A stretch of 64,000 nucleotides of DNA from Enoplosus armatus (Eukaryota > Chordata > Actinopteri > Centrarchiformes > Enoplosidae): the NCBI RefSeq assembly GCF_043641665.1, contig NC_092184.1, positions 21,093,108 through 21,157,107 on the forward strand, given 5' to 3'. The position numbers and the translations under genes are program-made. Of this stretch, positions 47,315 through 59,884 are shown piece by piece (positions within the stretch are counted from its first letter, which is position 1; every line of letters begins with the position of its first letter). Below the pieces are notes generated by a model that ran no database searches, was not told where the DNA came from, and saw only the letters and a program-made list of their open reading frames with translations.

Positions 47315-48439
47315 CTTTAATTGTCCCCATTGCCTAAACTATACCGAACAACTACTTCCATTTACGCTAAGAGCTGTTGGCATATGCAGTAGTTGTTTAG
47401 TTGGAATATATTAAACTTTGATTATTCAGAATTGGCCCGAGCCGCTTGCCAGACTTACGTAGAGTGAGCTGTGACTCTGTCTCGCCACCTGGTTAAATTA
47501 AGAATAAAATAACAAAAGCCTTTGGAGCAGGTACAGTGTATCTGCCTTAATTGTAGGGAATGAGCTCAAACATTTTCCCTATTAAATATCTCTGTGAAAA
47601 CAGAGGATCTGACTGGCAGGCAGGTCTGCAAGGAACCGCACTTTGCAAGTCTCCACAGGCTGGTGAGCTCCTCCAGGCTTATTGTTGTGTGGCGAGGCCT
47701 AATTGGAGAACCTGTTATTTTCTCACAGGTCCAAGTTCAGTTCTAGGTCACAGCAGTGGAGTGGAGTCAGCCCTAGCTAGCCCCTTCCCCCCCACCCACT
47801 GAGACATCCATCGTGCGCCTTCACCTGTCAGCTTAGCGTACGCTCAGGTAGTTAGCAGGGGCTGATGTGAGAGGGGGAGTGGGCGTAGCTCGCGGTGTTT
47901 CACCCTCATTTGTGTCATGACAGAGGAAGTTATCTCTAAAAGTTGAGTGCAGGAGCAACAACAGGGCTTACCTATGTCAATAAAGGCGGATGCTTTCTAC
48001 AACATGCACAATGCTCCCCATTGTCTTCCATAATACATGGAGGAGAAGCAGTCATCATCTGCTATGGCATGAGGATCACCTCCTCTCCAAGGAGCATGTG
48101 TAAGACATGTGGCTGACTGTATGTGGCTGTTGCTCTGAATCTCTCGTCAGAAATTATTTCAAAGTACAAATCAGCCATTATAATGCAGTGTATAATTGTG
48201 TTAAGGCTCTAGTTTTCAAACTCCCATTACCAACACTCGCATGTGACTCAGATTGATTCTTATATTTCGCAAATATGGAAACAGGAGACATCATCAACAA
48301 AGTATATGTGTGCTGAGTGGACATATTGCCAATGAATGCCAAATGGTTAATAATTCACCAAAGTTGAAACCTTGTAACAACAATGTTTATGTAATAAGGA
48401 TACCTTCGAAACGTACTACTTTCAAGGCAAACTGTTTTC

Positions 48440-48930
48440 AACAACAGTGACGAAGCGTAATCTGTATCTGATATCCCACACACCACTTGATTTGAGTCTG
48501 GTGTGGATTCTTGTTACAGGAGAATATAGATATTAAAAGTGGCCAACACCATGTTAGTTCAAGCTTGCAGCCTGTTTTGTCTGTGACGCCAAAATTTAAA
48601 ACACAACTTGACCAAAGTTGTTTCAGGTACCGATGGGACGGTGAAATGCGATACGAGGAAGCCCGGTTTATCCAACACATGTTAATACTATGCGACAGAA
48701 ATGTACAACTCTGGAAAGTTGTCACTGCAGAAATCATTGTATCTGTCGTTGCTGCGATTTCAAGATAAACAGGCAAAATACGGTGTTCAGGAATGTGTGC
48801 TTCCACTAACCTGATTGGCCACCGCAGTACCTTACTGGATGACGTTGGTGCAAAAGTTGGACCAGGTTCTACTTTTTTTGCTGAACTACCCAGCGTTTTT
48901 TGCTGACTAAGTGGTCCCATTCAAATGAAT
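48440..48930. mobile_element. Possible decayed DNA transposon fragment
   Basis: A long minus-strand frame (48438-48920, 160 aa) and a plus-strand frame (48511-48768) overlap here. The sequence has more CpG and different word use from its neighbours, and its right edge has paired T-rich words ('CTTTTTTTGCTGA', 'GTTTTTTGCTGA'). I recognise no transposase motif and find no terminal inverted repeats, so the assignment is weak. Confidence 0.25.
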
Positions 48931-51900
48931 GTATGTGTGAACACGACCGTAGACTCCAAGAGGCGTATCCCTCCTCTCTTTATGGATCATTGACAGAACT
49001 TTGTGCATCGTTGTGTAATTCATTTTGGATCTTACTGTGTTGACCTGATTCTGATCAGATGTTAGGGATGTCCTTGACAGTTGTGACTCATTGTGTGAAT
49101 CATTATTTCGGTTGAGAGCAAACTGCTGTGAGACTATACTCGGACTCTGTTCTTTGCACTTGAAAAGAGACTGCTTCATCATTTCCACACCTATTGAGTT
49201 AGCACGAGTAAAATACAGTCGATCTGACACTAAAAAGAACAAACAGTCAGCTAACAGTGGCAGAGAGATGTTCCAAGACTTCTCAAGCTAAACTACCTAC
49301 ATGTACCACACCAAGCACCATCTACTGCCCACTAGAGGCCACAACCACAGATGTAAGTAAATTAACGTAAATGTACATCCAGATGTACGGAAGTTGATGA
49401 ACCTTTTGAAGTTTGTCATTTGGTCCTCTTTACTTACTTTTAGACTTGAGACAATGTTGTGTAACAACCAAAATATACTGCCCTCTACAAATTATTTATT
49501 GAGAACAACATGTTAGTCCATCAGTTTAGATTGTGACTGAATTTGTTTTTCACAAGAAGCATTTAAAATTTTAATTCACAATGGGGAAACAACCCAAAGA
49601 AGCATTCATGTGTTGCCAGGACCTTATGAATCAGATTTTCTTTGAATCACTTCCGTCATTTACGCAATCATCCGTGACACAGATGCTTTAGTACTAAGTG
49701 CCCTAATCATTTCTCAGTGCATCCCCTGTTGATGTACTGTGGGATCTTTCGGCCTAATGTATTTAGTGCGTTAATTACAGTGCTGCCCGCCTCTTTGTCT
49801 TCTTTCGATAGCTCATGCTCTGGTCAACATGTCTGGGAGACAACGACACTGCCTCCCACCTCCAGGCTCTCAAGCTCATAAATCAAACAGTGAGCATGTG
49901 TGTATATGTGTGTGTGTTTGCATGCATGTTTTTGCTGCAGGGATATTGAAGGGCTTGTTATGGAAGTCATGATCACTGGCTCAGGGGGGTAGATCCGCCT
50001 GCTGAGGAGATGGGCGGTAATAGACCTGTCAGTTGCGTTTTACCCAGGAGCTACCGAGTGCTGCTATGTCCAAATCACCGCAGACTCCCCCAAACCCCAC
50101 GGACCTCCATGAAGATCAGTCAGTAATGACTTTAAAGGACACCAGTGTGTTTGCAAATTCTAGCTCCTTAATTGCTAATCATGTAAACTTCATATCTTTG
50201 CTGACCATTTTCAATTTTCTTTACTTTTTTTTTATATAAAGATAATCTAAGTTCGATGGTCTAATGATTCAGAGCTTTCAAGCCGGCCTGAGTTTCGTTG
50301 AACTATTCCACACCTCCTAAGTTACGTCCAGTGCCAACGTACAAAAATTGCAAAATCAGAAGGCAAATGGAGCTGGCTCAGGTGTCATCACGTGACCTAA
50401 ATGTGAACTTTCAGTGACGTGACCATTAATCGTTCCCAGACGTCAAGAATAAACTACCATGCATACACAGATTTAGATTTTTAGCTGTATTTTTCCTACT
50501 GTTCTAGGCAGCCATTGGGTTCCATTCATTTCCATAGAAAAAATAAATGAATAGAGTCTTGAAACTTGCATGAAGCGTGTCATGTAATCCATTAAAGTGA
50601 ACATTATGTCTGCATTTATTTTTGTCAAAGTCACATTGTCTTTGAGTGGCAATGTATTTTAAGTGCAGATGGATTTGAAAAGTCCCATAACAACAATATA
50701 ACTTAGACATGACTGACTTAGACTACAAAAATTAGACATGATGTTCATTGTGATGGGTTACGCACTCAAGGGAGTTTCAAGAGTTGGAATACACAAAAAT
50801 TTCAAAAACACAGCATGCAACATACAAAATCACTTGCATGATGCCGATCATTTGTGTCACAATGGGACGCACAAGACAAGGTTTATATGATCTCCATCAC
50901 TGGGTGACAACAAATGTGGAGGTTCAAATTATTTCCCAAATTGCCCATTTTATATTTTTATTACTTGTAGAGAGCATCTGTTTCACCTCCAAATAAGCGC
51001 TTTGGATAAATTTACTGGGAATTTATCTGAAACTTTTATGTAACTTTTTATATGGCAAGATGGCCAAAAGTACAAAAACAAGCCGCATCAGGCTCATCAC
51101 AAGTTTTCTAAGTGTTTCATTTTAGACAATTAATAGTGCAAAATAAGAAGGTAACCTGAAATCAGAGACCCAAATCTTCCCAAATTTTTCAGTTGTAAAA
51201 CTTTCCTGTGGTACACTATACCTGTACTCCCGGAAAATATCTTATTCATGACAAAATGCAAACAAACAGCAACAACTGGGTGGGAAAATTCAAAGTGAGA
51301 CAAGGGCCATGTGGGTGGCGGGTACTGTCAGTGTTTCTCACTGTGATCATAACTCATTCTCAGGCACAGCTGAGCGCATGGGAGTCATCCATACAAAATC
51401 CAGCAAAGCCTGCTGTTCTGTTCTTTTTTTCTTGTGCCTTGACCTGGTCTGGCCTCTGAGAGATGTACTCTCATTTGCCATTTTAGACAAGGAACTTTTG
51501 GCTCACAGGGGACACAGGGGACTGTATATATATATAAAAAAAATGTGTCTCCCAAACCTCCATGATGAGGCAGAAAGCTGCAATTTGTAACAATCTTACT
51601 TACTACTTCATAAGTACAAATGTAAATTTTACTTGTTTAATATTTGACAATACTTATTTTCTAGACTTAAGTAAAAAACCATACTTGATTAGAATATTTC
51701 ACAGAGGATTCCTCCTCACAAATATATTTTCTTAACTTCTCTTTCTAATCCCTCCCTCTCTTCTCTCGGCTTTCACTCAAGGTTTTCCCTAATGGTAAAG
51801 AGCAGCTCCTAATGCACTTAATTTAGGCTACATGAAAAACGGAGCTCAATAGGCTTGTAATCCACATTTTACACTGGGACTTGAGTTTATAAAGGAAGCC

Positions 51901-52074
51901 GCTCTAAAAGCCAAGGAAATGTCACAGGGAGTTGGGGAAAAAGTGCAATAGTGCCGACTGTGTAATGTGGGATCAACTGAGTGGCAGAATGACTGAGCAA
52001 TTACGTATTTGTTGAAAGCTCATTTCATAGGTCTGGGCCCAACTGAAATAAAATGAAGTGAACCAAGGAAATGC

Positions 52075-52095
52075 GTGTGTGTGTGTGTGTGTGTG
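52075..52095. repeat. (GT)10 microsatellite followed by GCGCGTGC
   Basis: A GT run passes into alternating GC, all of it alternating purine and pyrimidine. Confidence 0.9.
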
Positions 52096-53648
52096 CGCGT
52101 GCTTGTCTCTATTTTTGTGTGCATGACTCTCCCAGAGACCTTCTTGGTTCTGTATTCACACACAGACACTTTTTTTTATCAACTGATGTTTTCTCTCCTC
52201 CGAGAGAGCAAAGAAAACTTCCTCCTTGTCAAAATTTCTTTAAATAAGACTTCTTTTTTGACACAAATCCTTGCTCGGACTCATTCCTGTGCTGACAGAA
52301 TCGTCTTTCCTTTTCTCTACGGGTGGACACTTACACCCTCTTCCTGTGGAGAAAAGTGTGTGTGTGTGTGTATAGAAGGACTTAATGTCACTTTAATTGT
52401 GTTGTGTTGGGCCAGCAGGCAGGTAATGAGCTCAGGTGAGCGATCTGTCCTCTCTTCAAATATTTCCACTCGGGGAAAAACAACGACAAACATAACAGAA
52501 GATGGGTATTGGTGATTGGCAAGCTGTGAGGAGCTTCTATTTTCTCAACATGTTTAGCCCCTCCTCTGTCAACTGCTTTGACAGCAGAGCATGTCAGTGA
52601 TCCTGTGAAGGGGCTCTGCGCTTTTCTGCCTCGGCTGATGTCAGGGAGCAGCCAGGGGTCAGCCGTCAGCTTGAGGGGTGGAGTTAACAGAGGGGGGTGG
52701 AGCCGGCAGACTGGCATGCTTCGCTAGCTGTTGCTGAATCCCATATGTAGTTTTATGAATGAAATAAACAGAATGTTGTTTTAATTTCACCATAACGTCT
52801 ATGTCTTAATTATACGTTTTCAATCAAGATAATTGTGCATACTGTCATTAGAATGAGGGCCACTTTAAGGTGTGCTGAAACAGCTGTGCTTATGGCCAAG
52901 GCACATACAAGCTGCTACATGTGAGGCAGATGCATGCGTGACTCATCTGTGGATTATTCAAAGGAAAATATACCACGTATTACTCATGATTGTCATAAAT
53001 AGCAAGTGTGAATTACAAACCATAGACAGAGGTTGACATGATTAGTTTTTGTGGGTAACTTCAGTAAAATTACTCACACTTGGATGTTATAATAAGTCCC
53101 ATAATAAGAGTAATTCAAAAGGTTATACAGTGTGTGTCTGACAAGAGGCAAGTGAGAGGGAAACAGCAGAAATAACAATAATAATGTTTTGATAATAATG
53201 TTAACGTACAATTTGTTTTACAAAGGTGTCGCTTCAGACATAAATACAAGCATGTTACTACCAAAGATAAATAAGATCAAAGTGTTGTTTGCAAATTACA
53301 GAGCATGCATTTCAGCACGTTTACGCTGCATTTTCAATCCTTTCTCTGCTGCAGACAAAACCTTCTTTATATGGGACAAACTCAAGTGAGTCAGTTCCTC
53401 TTGACTTGCTGTCATAAGGCATCAGAAACCACAGCTCCATGAAGAGTAAGACCTGCCAGGCTGCCAAAGGTTCATCCCTCTCCACCTGTTGTGGCGCTGG
53501 TTGCTATAAACATTTGAGTAATTTGAATTGAGTATGCAATACTGTAATGTTTCCTTCAAGATGTTATCTGCCTGCATCTGGCACCGTGCCATGCACTCAG
53601 GGTGTATGCACACGCTGAAACACATACACACTTAGTCACTCAGTCACA

Positions 53649-53651
<3 letters not shown>

Positions 53652-53691
<40 letters not shown>
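53652..53691. repeat. (CA)20 microsatellite
   Basis: An uninterrupted 40-base AC/CA run. Confidence 0.95.
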
Positions 53692-53694
<3 letters not shown>

Positions 53695-56234
53695 CGCTTT
53701 CACGACTTGGAAAATTATTGGAGATGGTGGAGAAAAGGAGAAAAAAAGGAGGGAAATGAGGAGGGGAGTGCAGCTAGGATGAGGAGGTGGTATCTCTGTC
53801 CTTGGCCCTGACAAGGTGAGCTCTCTTTGCCCCGAGGACTGACTGCACAAACAACATTGCTGGCTAGTGAAGCAAAAGGAAAGGGCTCTGAGCCATCAGT
53901 GAATATAGATCATTTCATAAGCACTTAAAGGTGATGAAACACAAGGGCATGGCAGATGGAAGAGAGATACGTTGCTGTGTTTTATGTCCTAGAATGTGTG
54001 TGTGTGTGTGTGTTAACTGACAAAAAGACAGACACACTTTATCACAGTGTCAGCAGGTGCCAAAAGGAAAGGCAAGCGAAAGAAATACATTCTTTGGCGA
54101 TGCATAACACATCCCGAGACAATACTGCCATTATAATGTTTTTGTTAAAATCTCTCTGCATTGACCCTGTTTACTGCTGCAGCTCAGTTCACACACGTTT
54201 GGCTTACAGATTGACTCAGAGGAGTAGTATCGACTCAGATCAGACCCACTGTTCATTCACCTTTCATTCAGTTTTTTTTCTGCTTGCTCAATCCTTTTTG
54301 TGTATTCATTTCTCTGTCAATCCATCTAATCCATCGTTGAAGACTGACTGGGGCCCATCCCAGCATGCACTGGGCAGAAGGAAAGGAAACATCCTTGCCA
54401 TGTAAATTGTTCGTCACAGGTCCATAGGCTGGTTATATACTGGCAGTGTGCAGTGGGCCCCCAGAGGAGCTGATGATTTCTAAACATGCCCCAAGCAAAT
54501 TTTGGGAAATTCTGCGCTACTCCTGAGAGTTAATCATTATCAAAAATACTTAATAATTATAAATAATTATAAAGTATAGTACCAAATTGTCACTTAATTG
54601 GCATGTGGTTAAAGTCACATATTTTCAACCTGTAACTGTTTTTCTGACGTGGCGAGGACATGTGTCAGTGTTACATAATAATTCCAATGGTGTTTTGTCA
54701 CCATAGTTCAACCCTTTTGTCCTATGATAGACAGCGTCATTTTACTGTTCATCTTTTCTTTTATAAGGCCTGCAATGTAACAAAATCAGACTCATCATAA
54801 TATTAGGATTAAAAAGGTCTACACTGCAATATAAGAACAATGCTGTTCCCTTTTTTCTCTTTTACATTGATCATCAACTGCTGAGGATGCTGACTTTTGC
54901 CTGTAGCTTTACCTTCAGTCTACCTCGCATCATGTAGAAACAAGTGCATAATTAAGACCCTTTTTAAATGGCTCTCATTTGAGTCAGCTTGAAACATTAA
55001 AATCTCAGCTGAAGACCGTGTTTTCAACCAACTCATGGTGGTGAAGGTAGCTTAATTAGCGACGTACCTACAGCTGGCAACAGTTTGATGGCAAAATCAA
55101 CAACTTAAGAGGCTGCTTTTGTCTTCCTCTGTCCGAAATCAAGGAGCCATAGTCGAATGAATTTGGAGGTAAATCTACCACTTACATTGTAAATGAAAAG
55201 CCTGACAGGAACAGTGGGTCAATATTGAGTGTGTGTCTATTTTTCTCTTCTTTTATGAAAAAATTTAATATCCATAATAGATATAAGCCTAAACCTATCA
55301 TACACATATACACAAATGACAGAACATTTTGAGTTACATTCACATTTGTAAAGCTTGAGGAACCACAAGATCATTTAAAATCATACAATGTGGAAAAAAA
55401 AACCGAATGAGCAAAAAGTAATTACTGATCAAGCAGAGAGGGATTGATGATGTAAGATTATTTTAAATGATATATAATAAATGCATATACGTTCTAATAG
55501 TGTAAATATGTTTGGGAGAAGATGATTATTTTATATAGAGATATTTTGGAACATTTCCCTGTGTGTTAAGGGAGCTAAAACGTGGAAATGTTCAAAGGTC
55601 AAATCTCAAGCCAACTCGTTTAAAGAAGATCAAAGCATTATCATTAACCCCTTGCATCTGTTAAAATGCACAATGGCAATCACTATAAATGCAGTCACAA
55701 AATGCATTATGCAATGATGATGTTTTTCTTTCCTGTGGTGTGGGTGGAAATGATTCAATTTCCATGATAAATAGGGACTAGGTGCTTCCTGATTAGCAAC
55801 TGAACTAGAGGCGAAAAAAATGGAAGAAGAAATGATGAAAATGGCCTTACTATTAGGTTTGGAAATGATGCAGCAAAGAAACAGCCGAGATTGTTGATCA
55901 CCGAATGAAAGAACAAGAGAGACAGAAAAAAATTTCACTGTGCTTTTTTTTCTTCCACCAAAGGAACACGGTAACAGAGCCTCAGGGGGGATTTTCCTTG
56001 CAGTTGAGGGGCTTATTTGAATTGGATCTGCTGTTGATTGAAATGAATCGGCCCAATATCACAACTCCTTATAACTCGATCCTGGGGACAGATGGACGAG
56101 TCATCTGAGAGGACACTTTCTCTAATCCTCAGTCCTCTCATGTGCTGTGGCATTCTGGGATGTCTGGGAGGAAAGAAAGAGGATGGCAGAGACCGATGAC
56201 CCCTCAGGCCCTCAAACGCATACACAGATATATG

Positions 56235-56241
<7 letters not shown>

Positions 56242-56304
<63 letters not shown>
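56242..56304. repeat. (CA)31 microsatellite
   Basis: The longest simple repeat in the window, 63 bases without interruption. Confidence 0.97.
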
Positions 56305-56306
<2 letters not shown>

Positions 56307-59300
56307 GATTCATTCAAGAGGTATTTGTGACTCTTGGCTGTGGGGCAAACTGATTTCACGGTGGACAGGAGAATGAGATCAAGAACAACAGAAAGGTGTA
56401 GAGGAGAGTTTTCTTAGTTTTACTTGTCATCCAGCAGTTGGAGCGGCAGGGTGCCTGAGTCAAAGGTCAGCTTGTCAGACGAAGTTATCTAAACGTGGCT
56501 TTGACCCTACCTCGCCTTTGACAGGGTCAAATTTCAGTGAGTCTGAAAGAAAATGCCTTTTCTTCTTTTGAAGGATGCACCGCTTTCAGTTCAATAGAAA
56601 GTAAATGTTCCCTTTGTTTTCTCAGATAGAAGCATATCAGACTACCATATTTATAATTATCAGAATAAGCATGTTTTTCTAGTTAGGAATAGTTTAGATA
56701 GGAATAGATTATCTGAGATGCAAAAAGATCACACATGTAAACCTTCTCTGATATGGAGATTGTAGCACAACCTGACCTTTGTCATACTGTGTTTTTCACC
56801 CTCACAGCTACTCTTCTTTTCTTACATTTCCACTCTGCTTTCCTTCTGACTGACTCTCCTAAGCGACTAACCCCTGGTATTTCAATCCCTTCTACTTGCA
56901 CTCCCTGCTGTTAAATCACTCTGTTGCTGTCAGCACTTCGGTTTCTGGGGCTCACATCCACTCATCCGCGTCAACAGAGTGGCCGAGTAAAGTTATGAGA
57001 TGATGCACTGTTGTAAATTTCTGTTATGACTGTAGAGACACTTTATTACACCAGGAGCATCCACTAATGCTGACTTCAAAATATTAAAACATCCACAAAT
57101 AACTTTTATTTACTATTGTGAACTATTTTTGTTGATGGGATTAGTTCACTTTTAATTTGTATTTTAGAATTTGGAACTTTTTACATATAAATAGATTTTG
57201 GGGACAAGATGCTCCTTCCTTCTATGTATGTTTCCAGTTTTAAAAAAAGGTGGCTGTTCTTAGAAATATAGCTGTCTGTATATAAATGTGTTCCACTGTG
57301 CAATCATGAAGTCACGCGTGCCATAAAAACACCTACAAATACAGAGTTACGCTATCTCACAGGTGTCTCAGCCTGAAAGTCAGTATTCTACTTTGGAAAT
57401 GATGTTGTAACTTAATGTTTCACTAATGTTGTAATATGTTAAAATAAATTTTGCATGAGATACTGTCAATAGCAATGCATCATTTTAGCTGGTATTCAGG
57501 GTGAGTCAGTGGAAGACAAGACACAATGGGGAGCATTGTTCTGGGACGGCGTTGGATGAAAACGAGTGGTTGCTATCTTTATCAACACTGGCTCAAAACA
57601 CATCTGGTAAATTTCTGTTAGCTTGAGTGGCCATGCACAAAGGAAGCAGTGTTTCGCGTTGACTGGCAAAATCTGTGAGACATAAATGATTTACTCAGCC
57701 TTTAATACCAGGGCAGGGCACTGTGCATGTGCAACATTAAGCTGGATGACACACCAGAAGAAGAACATACCGGTATAGTAACAAACCTGTTGACATTCAC
57801 TTATACACGCATGCATTCAATATACATGTGTGCAGACTCTGATGCATGCACTGTTCACATTCATCTGTATTCAACAGACCTTCAGTGACTGTTGCATGCA
57901 GCACGTGCACATATACACATATGAGCTTATGCACACACAAACATGCACAATCACATATGCATGATGTACATGCATTACTCACATGGGGTATTAGGGCGTT
58001 TGTGGAGCATGTGCGCACTTCATTGTAGGTTGTTGTCAGTTTGCAGGGTTACCCAAACAGAGCAGCAGCCAAGAGACACAGCGACTAACACCTGATCCTT
58101 CTGTGTTTTCCATTAACTGTCATCCATGACACTCAACTCATTCTGCACATTGAGCAGAATTTCTTCACGGTAAGTTTCTGTCCAAATCTCAAAACACATG
58201 ATTGGCGTGACGTCCTTTTTGTTTCTGGCTTTGTTTCGCTATTACAGTCCTGCACACAGAGTTTTATTTAAATGTATGTCTTCATCTACTTTACTCTGAA
58301 ATGCCTGATGATTCAAAGATTAAATAAAAGTACTATGTTTGGTCTCTTAAGTGTTTTTTTTCCCCCAGCAGTTCAATCAGTAAAGATCTCAAGGCTATTA
58401 CACTACTCATTTATAAAAGCAGCATTAGGCCTGAGTTATTGGGAACAAAGGTCCTGCAGACTCCTCTGGCACAGTGAACACATAAATTATTGTTTTCTTA
58501 ATTGGATTAAAACCTCAAAGTGAGTTTGGAGACCTCCCACATGCAGACAATGGAAAAAACAAGCTGGATCATTGTAGATTTCCATCTCATAAGGTCTTCA
58601 GTTTCTCAATAGCTATTAGAAAAGGATCCTTGTTACAAATTCTTTTTTTATTGAGACAATAAATCTATCATCTCTACAATACGGAAGGGAACAAAACCTT
58701 TTATTTCTTTTGCTCTCTTCCCCTCGGAAAAGATGTTTCATATAAATAAACAATTGGTATCTTCCCCATCATCCTCCGCAATTATTTTTTCTCTCTCCTC
58801 CTCCCCTCTCCTTTGTCCCCAGGTGAAAGGAAATTGTTGGCACATGTACGTGGATTGCTCAGTCAGTCATGATGTACTAACCTCTCTGACAGTAATCCTG
58901 GCTGATCTGTGCGAGTGTGTGCATACATAGGTGTGTGCATTTGCTGTATGTGTGTGTTTGTTTGCGTGAGTTTGGTTCGGGCACTTGTGTGTTGACAGCA
59001 ACCTGCTGGGCGAGCTTAGTGCTCAGAGCGAGTTGAACTGATGACACTGTGACACATGTCAGCAGAAAGCATCCTGTTCAGTCAGCAGTCATTTGTAACT
59101 ATTTATTGACACACACTCAGGAAGTCAAACATACAGTTCAGTATTTATTTGTTTCTCTTTTGACGAGAAGGAAGAACCTGTTCAAAATGACAACCTCGTC
59201 AAAGTAGGTTAATACAAAAAATGGAAAACGTTTACCTTTTTTAAAACAGTCTCAAATAGTTTACAGAAAATGGCACAACAAAAAAAAATTATATCAGGGC

Positions 59301-59871
59301 CTAAAAAAATGGAAAACAGTAAGCTTAAGCCTAAACTTCCAATTGTTTTCAACTATTTCTTCCCTACACACATACTCTGTGACTACATGTGATCAGTTTC
59401 ATGTGCAGAAACAACAGTAGTGGCTTGTTTGGAGTAAAGTAAAAACAACTCATTTACATTGTTAAGCATTTAATTAAAAACAGCTGAAATTCATGCAAGT
59501 AGTGCACTGCAGCATCCAGACTTAGAATCAGACTGACTCAAACGTTTATCCAACAGTGTTCTTTTTCTATGACGTGTTGTGTTTTATTGGTTAGTTGCAG
59601 TAACTCTAGAGATCAATAAAATGAACAGCACAGTTATTGCAACTGTGACAGTTCTGAGTGAACATATTCATCCAATAAAGCAATTTATTCCATGGTAGGG
59701 AATCCAGCCGTAATCCACTGAATGATAATAGCCACATAGGCTGAAATCAGAGGAAAGACTTTTGTATGCTGTGCGGTTGTGGAGGGTAGATAGAAAAATG
59801 CGATTAACATTACTCTCTGGGAAATGAAAATCATCAAGGACAACTAAGTGAATAAATAGCATTGCATGATT

Positions 59872-59884
59872 GGGGGGGGGGGGG
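59872..59884. repeat. Poly-G run (13 G)
   Basis: Thirteen consecutive G. Confidence 0.95.

Larger units (their letters stand above)
46031..53651. other. Right desert, proximal part
   Basis: No gene can be supported. Contents include a perfect homeodomain palindrome GGTAATTACC at 47305-47314 in a conserved-looking block (about 47270-47560), a possible old transposon remnant at 48440-48930, another conserved-looking block at about 49620-49850, an AAGTAAA-type repeat remnant near 51590-51690 and a GT run at 52075-52095. Confidence 0.5.

Noticed and set aside
53956..54405. 149-codon plus-strand frame
   Set aside because: It begins in a GT run, has no domain and no splice or homology support.
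56242..56304. Repeat arrays considered as CRISPR or satellite
   Set aside because: It is a dinucleotide microsatellite in a vertebrate genome; there are no spacers.
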